Source of the DNA: Oxytricha trifallax
Taxonomy: Eukaryota > Ciliophora > Spirotrichea > Sporadotrichida > Oxytrichidae
Assembly (NCBI GenBank): GCA_000711775.1
Contig: ARYC01000171.1
Location: 1 to 64,000, forward strand
Length of the DNA stretch: 64,000 nt
Reading direction: 5' to 3'
Of the stretch, positions 59,139-64,000 are shown piece by piece. The position numbers and the translations under genes were made by a program. How positions within the stretch are numbered: position 1 is the stretch's first letter; the number at the start of each line of letters is the position of its first letter. The notes under the pieces were generated by a model that ran no database searches, was not told where the DNA came from, and saw only the letters and a list, made by a program, of their open reading frames with translations.

Positions 59139-61105
59139 ATGACGTCATTTGATATTTCGTTCATGCACACAGCACTTATCATTGCTTGTGCTATCTCTAC
59201 CATTATGGTTGGTGAATGTAAGCTAGAAACGGTTCCTTATAAGAAATATAGGCATTTCTTGGTTTTTAATCTACAGATCACAAACTTATTTTAAATAGTA
59301 AATTAGTAATCGCATAAAAATTCCTTTTATGCATAAAAAGTTAAGTTGAAATATTTGAGCTTGGTTTAAAGACACCAAAGCTTGAGAATAAGATAAAGAT
59401 ATTTGAAAAAGCTCATTGAAGTCGAGCTCAGTGGTTAATCCTGCCCAGAAAAGTATGAATACAAATAAAACCAGGACACCCTAAGACAACTCAAAAAGAA
59501 ACTATTCAAGGTAAGCTTTGATTCCAACGCCTTAAACTTTTGAAATAGACAAGAGTCACAACATCATTTATCAGTGGTTTGGTCATGCTATTCATTATGA
59601 AATCTGTCTCTGAAAGATTTGAGGTAAACTTAGAGGGCTAAAAGTGATTAAAAAAGTGACTACTACATCCTTTATGTTTAAGCAATTAAAATGATTACTT
59701 AACATGACATAATTTAAAATAAATAGGGAGTTGTAGTTGCTCATCTACCTTTTAATCCTATTGGAATCTTCAGACATCTCACCCATAACTAACTTGATGG
59801 TGAGGACCATCAAGAATGCTCTTTCGCATTCCTTTTCCTTCTTGCTTTCTTGACTTTGAGAAACACGATCAGAAAGTTTGTTGGATTCAAAATTCCAAGA
59901 ACCAGAGAACCCATGACTATCTCACTCCCTGCTAAATTCTTCCAATCAGACAAATATAATCTTTGGTGGGAGAGTCCAAGAATGGTTTTCTTCTTTATGG
60001 CTGGTTTCTACGGCTACTCACTGTATAAGTTAATGAGAAAGCACTAGTCCATAAAACATAAGGTAATCATATTCAGCCATTAAAAAACTAAAATTAATTA
60101 TAGATTGCTATTTCTAGAAATATTTCCAGACTAACTGGTCTTGCTTGTTCCGTTAAGCTCCCAGCTTTTATGAGACCAGTAGTTTATGGATCTTTTGGAA
60201 AGATGTACGGCATTAATTTTTCAGAGATGAAGCACGCAGACTTGAAGTTCTACGAGTCTTTCAACAAGTTTTTCACTAGACAACTAAAGGAAGGCGTGAG
60301 AACTATCTAACAGCAAGAAGATATCACTTCAATGTGCTCTCCTTGTGATGGAAAAGTCCTTTCTCATGGTGAAATTTCAACTCATGATGCCACTATTGAT
60401 TGCGTAAAGGGCAGATCATATAGATTGGATGAGTTCATGCTTGGAGTTAGAGATGAAAATGACAAAACTATTCCAGCTCTGATTAAAAGAGTTCTTGATA
60501 GAGGTAACAAACTATTCTACACAGTTATTTATCTTGCTCCATCTGACTATCACAGATTCCACTCTCCTACTGTTTACAATGCTGAATCAAGAAGACACAT
60601 TGCTGGATACCTAGATCCAGTTAAGCCTACCTATGTAAACAAGCATAAGGATGTTTTCAAGAACAACGAAAGAGTTAATATCTTTGGAAACTGGAGCAAA
60701 GGTTTCTTCCTTCAATCATTCGTTGGTGCTCTTAATGTTGGCTCTATTAAACTTCACTTTGATCCAAAGCTCGAAACAAATCTATCAGCTCCCAGAGAAC
60801 CTTACTTCTACGATAAGACTTTCAAATAAAATTGCGATAAGCTCTACGCCCCACTTGACAAGTATCTTTTCAAAAATTAAGAGCAACTTTCAAAAGAAGA
60901 GCAAGTTATTGCTAGACCAGCTAATGAGCCTATGCAAGAGAAATCTTCTGGTATTAACATTTTGAAAGGAGAAGAATTAGGTTGGTTTGAAATGGGATCA
61001 ACAATTGTGCTGATCTTCGAAGGACCTTAGGACACCTAACTTCACTTGAAAGAAGGCCAGAAGCTTTTCTTGGGTCAACCAATAGTCACAACCAAGACAA
61101 ATTGA
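59139..61105 (+). CDS. TMCO1-phosphatidylserine decarboxylase fusion protein
   Basis: The N-terminal third is a TMCO1 homologue (ER membrane protein of the DUF106/EMC3/Get1 superfamily, proposed Ca2+ leak channel and translocon factor): MTSFDISFMHTALIIACAIS as first membrane segment, a helical charged middle, VTTSFISGLVMLFIM, then GVVVAHLPFNPIGIFRHLTH and DCS-like ECSFAFLFLLAFLTLRNTIR, aligned with the TMCO1 at 61628. The same frame runs without stop from 59727 through 60062 into WWESPRMVFFFMAGFYGYSL and, after a 41-nt intron, into a complete decarboxylase: MCSPCDGKVLSHG, YHRFHSP, NERVNIFGNW, FVGALNVGSIKLHF, EMGSTIVLIFEGP, ending TGA 61103-61105. Three introns are placed (59219-59277, 59624-59726, 60063-60103); another break near 59385-59395 and the one near 59520-59560 are approximate. 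Confidence 0.82.
59219..59277 (+). other. 59-nt intron in fusion gene
   Basis: GTAAGC..CTACAG, at nearly the same place as the first intron of the TMCO1 at 61628. Confidence 0.65.
59624..59726 (+). other. 103-nt intron in fusion gene
   Basis: GTAAAC..AATAG immediately before GVVVAHLPF. The stand-alone TMCO1 has its third intron at exactly the same residue (before GVVVAKLPF). Confidence 0.8.
60063..60103 (+). other. 41-nt intron in fusion gene, PSD part
   Basis: GTAATC..TATAG between KHQSIKHK and IAISRNISR, frame kept. Confidence 0.75.
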
Positions 61106-61627
61106 GAAAAAGACAATGGAAAACTTCAAAGATATTCATCCTTTATAATTCTTGATTAATAATCCTTTGATTTTTGAAATTAGGAAGACCTTAAAAAAAT
61201 TAAACTTATTGAAATTTAATTTTAAATAAAAAACCAAACTACCCCCCCCAAAACAATCTTTATACTAATAATTAAATATTTATTTATTAATCATTAATTA
61301 TTATTGAAGGAATTCATTTAATTGAGATAAATATAAAAGTTTTTAATTTATTATATACAAATATGGCGCTATTGTATTTTAAATATTATTATAACTCAAA
61401 AATAAATAGATATGTGTTGAATCAACAATTTTACCAGAAATATAAATTTAAAACATTTTAAATCATAAATAAAATGAGTACTTTGATTTTTATATTTCTC
61501 CCAATATGAAAATGTACCAGTATACTTTAATATTTACGTTAACAGCAATTGATTAGAACTACTTAAATTTATTTTCATTTACTTTTCCATAATCCATTTT
61601 AATCTTACTATAATACAAAAATTAAAT
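61106..61627. other. AT-rich spacer
   Basis: Contains a short run of eight C near 61242 and otherwise nothing recognised. Confidence 0.6.
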
Positions 61628-62333
61628 ATGAGTCAAACTTCAACTTCTCTCATTGATGGAGCAGACACGCTTTTTGTCATTGGTGCCGCCATTTTCACGT
61701 CCCTTTTATCAGAAGGTATATATATTCTGCTATAATTATTTGTAATAGGAATATCATGGCTCTTAATTTACAGACACGCAGAGTACAAGACCCTTATTTC
61801 AAATGTTGAGAGTTTATCAAAGAAAATTGAAAAGCAAAAGGAGCAATAAATCTATTAAGGTGCAGCTGCCAAAAACAAGACTCAAGACAAAAAGCTTTAA
61901 TAGAACGAATCTCTACTTAAGTAATACTAACAAGATTTGTAAAAGGTAAATTTCTAGTTAAAAGCCAAACTTATCTTTAAACATTTTTATTACAGCAAAG
62001 AATGAGCTCGACTGTCTTCGTAGCACTTTTTATGATAATCTTCATGAGTTTGTTATCCAACGCCTACCAGGTAAGACTTTTATACTCACTATAATACAAT
62101 TCCTAATTTTTCTGTTACAGGGAGTCGTTGTAGCTAAGCTACCCTTCGAGCCCCTCTCTTTCATGAGAAACATCACTCACAGAAATATCGTTGGAAACGA
62201 CTACTCTGACTGCTCAATGATCTTCATTTATATCTTATCAAATGTTTCACTCAGACCAATCGTTCAGAAACTTCTTGGCTTCTCAGGACCTAGAGTAGGC
62301 AACTAACAACAAGGATTCTTCCCAACTGGTTGA
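61628..62333 (+). CDS. TMCO1: TMCO1 (ER Ca2+ load-activated channel / translocon factor), 190 residues
   Basis: Three membrane helices with a coiled coil after the first, as in animal TMCO1 (188 residues). MSQTSTSLIDGADTLFVIGA starts helix 1; the coiled coil reads HAEYKTLISNVESLSKKIEK; helix 2 is VFVALFMIIFMSLLS; then GVVVAKLPFEPLSFMRNITH, RNIVGNDYSDCSMIFIYILS and the end GPRVGNQQQGFFPTG with TGA 62331-62333. Three introns (61716-61748, 61946-61995, 62071-62120) are removed to give exactly 191 codons. It lies 522 bp after the fusion gene that carries a diverged copy of the same domain, and is convergent with the EF-hand gene that follows. No IES is needed. Confidence 0.95.
61716..61748 (+). 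other. 33-nt intron in TMCO1
   Basis: GTATAT..AATAG between LLSE and GISWLLIYR, very short. Confidence 0.85.
61946..61995 (+). other. 50-nt intron in TMCO1
   Basis: GTAAAT..TACAG between QQDLQK and QRMSSTVF. Confidence 0.85.
62071..62120 (+). other. 50-nt intron in TMCO1
   Basis: GTAAGA..TACAG between SNAYQ and GVVVAKL. Confidence 0.9.
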
Positions 62334-62549
62334 ACAATGAATGATTGATTAATTAAAGAAAAGAATCAAAGAACAAGTTTATGCATAGTTAATGAAGCAA
62401 TAATAAGAAATCATGAATGTCGCTTTAATTTATAGATAATCATTTATCTGATTAAGTAATTTCTTATTAGTTTGAGACAATAAACTAAAAAAGAATAAAG
62501 TTTAATGCAAGTTTTTTATTTTAGGTTTTTACTTTTCATATTTATGAAA

Positions 62550-63619
62550 TCATAAGGTATCAAATAAATTTAAGGGTATCAAGCCAAACAGACTTTAAGA
62601 TGGTTTAATTTTAAATCCAAGTTTCTTCATGTCAATTGGGAGATACCTATCTGACAATTTCTTAGTAAACAGTCTCTTCAAAGTTTCATCGACAATTCTG
62701 TAGCATAGCCAACCTACCTTATCAGAGAATGGGAACTTAACACAGTTTTAGAAATTTTCTATGAGTTCTAAGCTTTCAGCATCTTCATGCATGTTAACTT
62801 CTCTCAATCTTGCTTTGAATAAGAGAACTGTCTAAGGTAATGTATCAGTCAAGCTCTTGAAGTCCTTTTCGATGTTCTATAATAATTTATGAAAAGGAAC
62901 TAAAATTACCTTTGATTGACAGAAATTCTGCTAAACTTTCGTTGTGAAATATTCTTTTTCCTAGCACAACTAAATGAACTGCTCTAAATTCAGATATTTT
63001 GAATCTTTATTCTATGGATCTTAATCCCCGCTTGAGTAGTCGTCAAATAGTGTTTAAATATCAATTTAGGATTTGTAAAGGAAGACTTTCATTAGCATGT
63101 TGAATTCACTGTAAGATATTAAACCATCTCCGTTAAGCTATAAATTGGGGTTTTACAATATATTTAAATTACATCTGAAGCTAGATAAATATCTCTAATT
63201 TGGTTTTCTCTTTCTTCCTGTAGTTGCAAGTATGTGTCAAGTATAAATTCTATATATCTGTCAAAGTCTACTGCTTCTTTAACATTCTTGAGATGTTTAT
63301 GAATTTTCGAATCTTCAATGCCTACTGGTTGCCTCATTTTCTCTACCTATATTTGGTTTAATATATTAAAATATTTTACCTTCTGTAATATCTGTGCAAA
63401 TGCTGAAACTGTGAACTTACTCTCAAACTTAAGCTTGAAATAATCTAGTGCACGATTCTACAAAGAATTTTATTTTTAAAGTAAAAATCTTACCAAAGGT
63501 AGTAAAATAATCTCCAAATCGTCATCGATTTTAAAGTTAAGCACTTATTGTTGAAATAAGTCAGTTATTTCTAGATATCTGTTGTATTCTGTAGGACTTA
63601 AATCTTCATAGATCTCCAT
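62550..63619 (-). CDS. EF-hand protein
   Basis: The ATG at 63619 begins MEIYEDLSPTEYNRYLEITD. After a short intron near 63455-63495 (GTAAGA..TGTAG on minus), coding continues RALDYFKLKFESKFTVSAFA and DSKIHKHLKNVKEAVDFDRY. A further insert near 63135-63180 precedes LNGDGLISYSEFNMLMKVF, an EF-hand loop with Asn/Asp/Asp/Leu/Ser/Glu positions. A second, weaker loop (SSGDQDPQNKDSKYLNLEQF) follows. The C-terminus ends GFKIKPSQSLFGLIPLNLFD with TGA at 62550-62552. The Ca2+-sensor type is inferred; no closer family is recognised. Confidence 0.75.
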
Positions 63620-64000
63620 AAATCTTCCAAAAAGTCTAATTCTTAAGAAAATATATAATATACAAGTAATTAATCTTAAAGTAAGCAGATACAATTGAAA
63701 TTCGATTAAAGATATATCAATATTGTAAGAATGTAATAGAATTTAAAATTTGCGTAAAATTTATCAATATATTGTTGCCTGATTTTTATCTCAATTCAAA
63801 CTAAAATTTTGATTTTAGTAAAGATACCAATAATATTTGATGTTAGATTTAGTAATCTCTTATTTGTTATAAATTATAAAATGAAAAAATTTAAGCAATC
63901 CTATACTTTCTTTGAAATTTTTCGTATTCATGCCATATCATATTAGAAAATTAAATTAAAATGAATGGGTTAAAATCAATTATAGTAGGTTAATAAACAG
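63620..64000. other. AT-rich 5' flank
   Basis: Upstream region of the EF-hand gene. No other gene is visible to the window end. Confidence 0.55.

Overview
This is germline (micronuclear) DNA from a spirotrich ciliate of the Oxytricha/Stylonychia/Tetmemena type. Three things show it. (1) Conserved proteins (dynein heavy chain, MCM3, kinesin, ATE1, phosphatidylserine decarboxylase, TMCO1) read correctly only if TAA and TAG code for Gln and TGA alone stops. (2) Their reading frames are cut into segments (MDSs) by short AT-rich inserts bounded by 2-9 bp direct repeats (pointers). Removing one repeat copy plus the insert restores the frame and the family alignment, which is the behaviour of internal eliminated sequences (IESs). 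(3) The window holds a transposon with C4A4-type telomeric sequence in its terminal repeats and three ORFs (zinc-finger/kinase, 22 kDa type, DDE transposase), which is the telomere-bearing element (TBE) family. Very short introns (33-106 nt, GT..AG) lie inside the MDSs as well.

Layout. 1-2650: decayed, truncated TBE copy. 2834-5981 (+): C-terminal 901 codons of an axonemal-type dynein heavy chain with nine IESs resolved; the rest of the gene probably lies left of the window. 6616-10464 (-): cyclic-nucleotide-binding K+ channel. 11720-13395 and 14269-15230 (+): two unrecognised genes, with a terminal-inverted-repeat element between them. 15454-17100: GC-rich island of unknown, broken ORFs. 18300-23170 (+): large unknown gene whose frame is interrupted by an IES made of two adjacent giant palindromes. 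23376-24533 (+): unknown gene, convergent with a RUN plus Rubicon-homology protein (24642-27761, -). 27995-29797 (+): unknown Q-rich gene carrying another element of the palindrome family. 30492-34171 (+): kinesin. 34388-34759 (-): small basic coiled-coil protein. 35031-38123 (+): MCM3. 38335-39832 (-): EF-hand protein. 39904-41767 (-): unknown. 42010-45959: full-length TBE lying between coding segments of two different genes. 46010-48025 (-): unknown. 48201-53194 (+): tandem pair of arginyl-tRNA-protein transferases. 53439-55978 (-): unknown gene with a palindrome whose arms are C/G-rich. 56203-62333 (+): phosphatidylserine decarboxylase, then a TMCO1-decarboxylase fusion, then a stand-alone TMCO1. 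62550-63619 (-): EF-hand protein.

The somatic genes are unrelated housekeeping, ciliary and signalling genes, as expected where each MDS set becomes its own small macronuclear chromosome. The common theme is DNA elimination: tiny IESs, TBEs and palindromic elements all interrupt or neighbour genes, and in one case the ends of a palindrome pair coincide exactly with the pointers. The most unusual locus is 56-62 kb, where two copies each of two ER/membrane-associated families alternate and two of them are joined in one frame.
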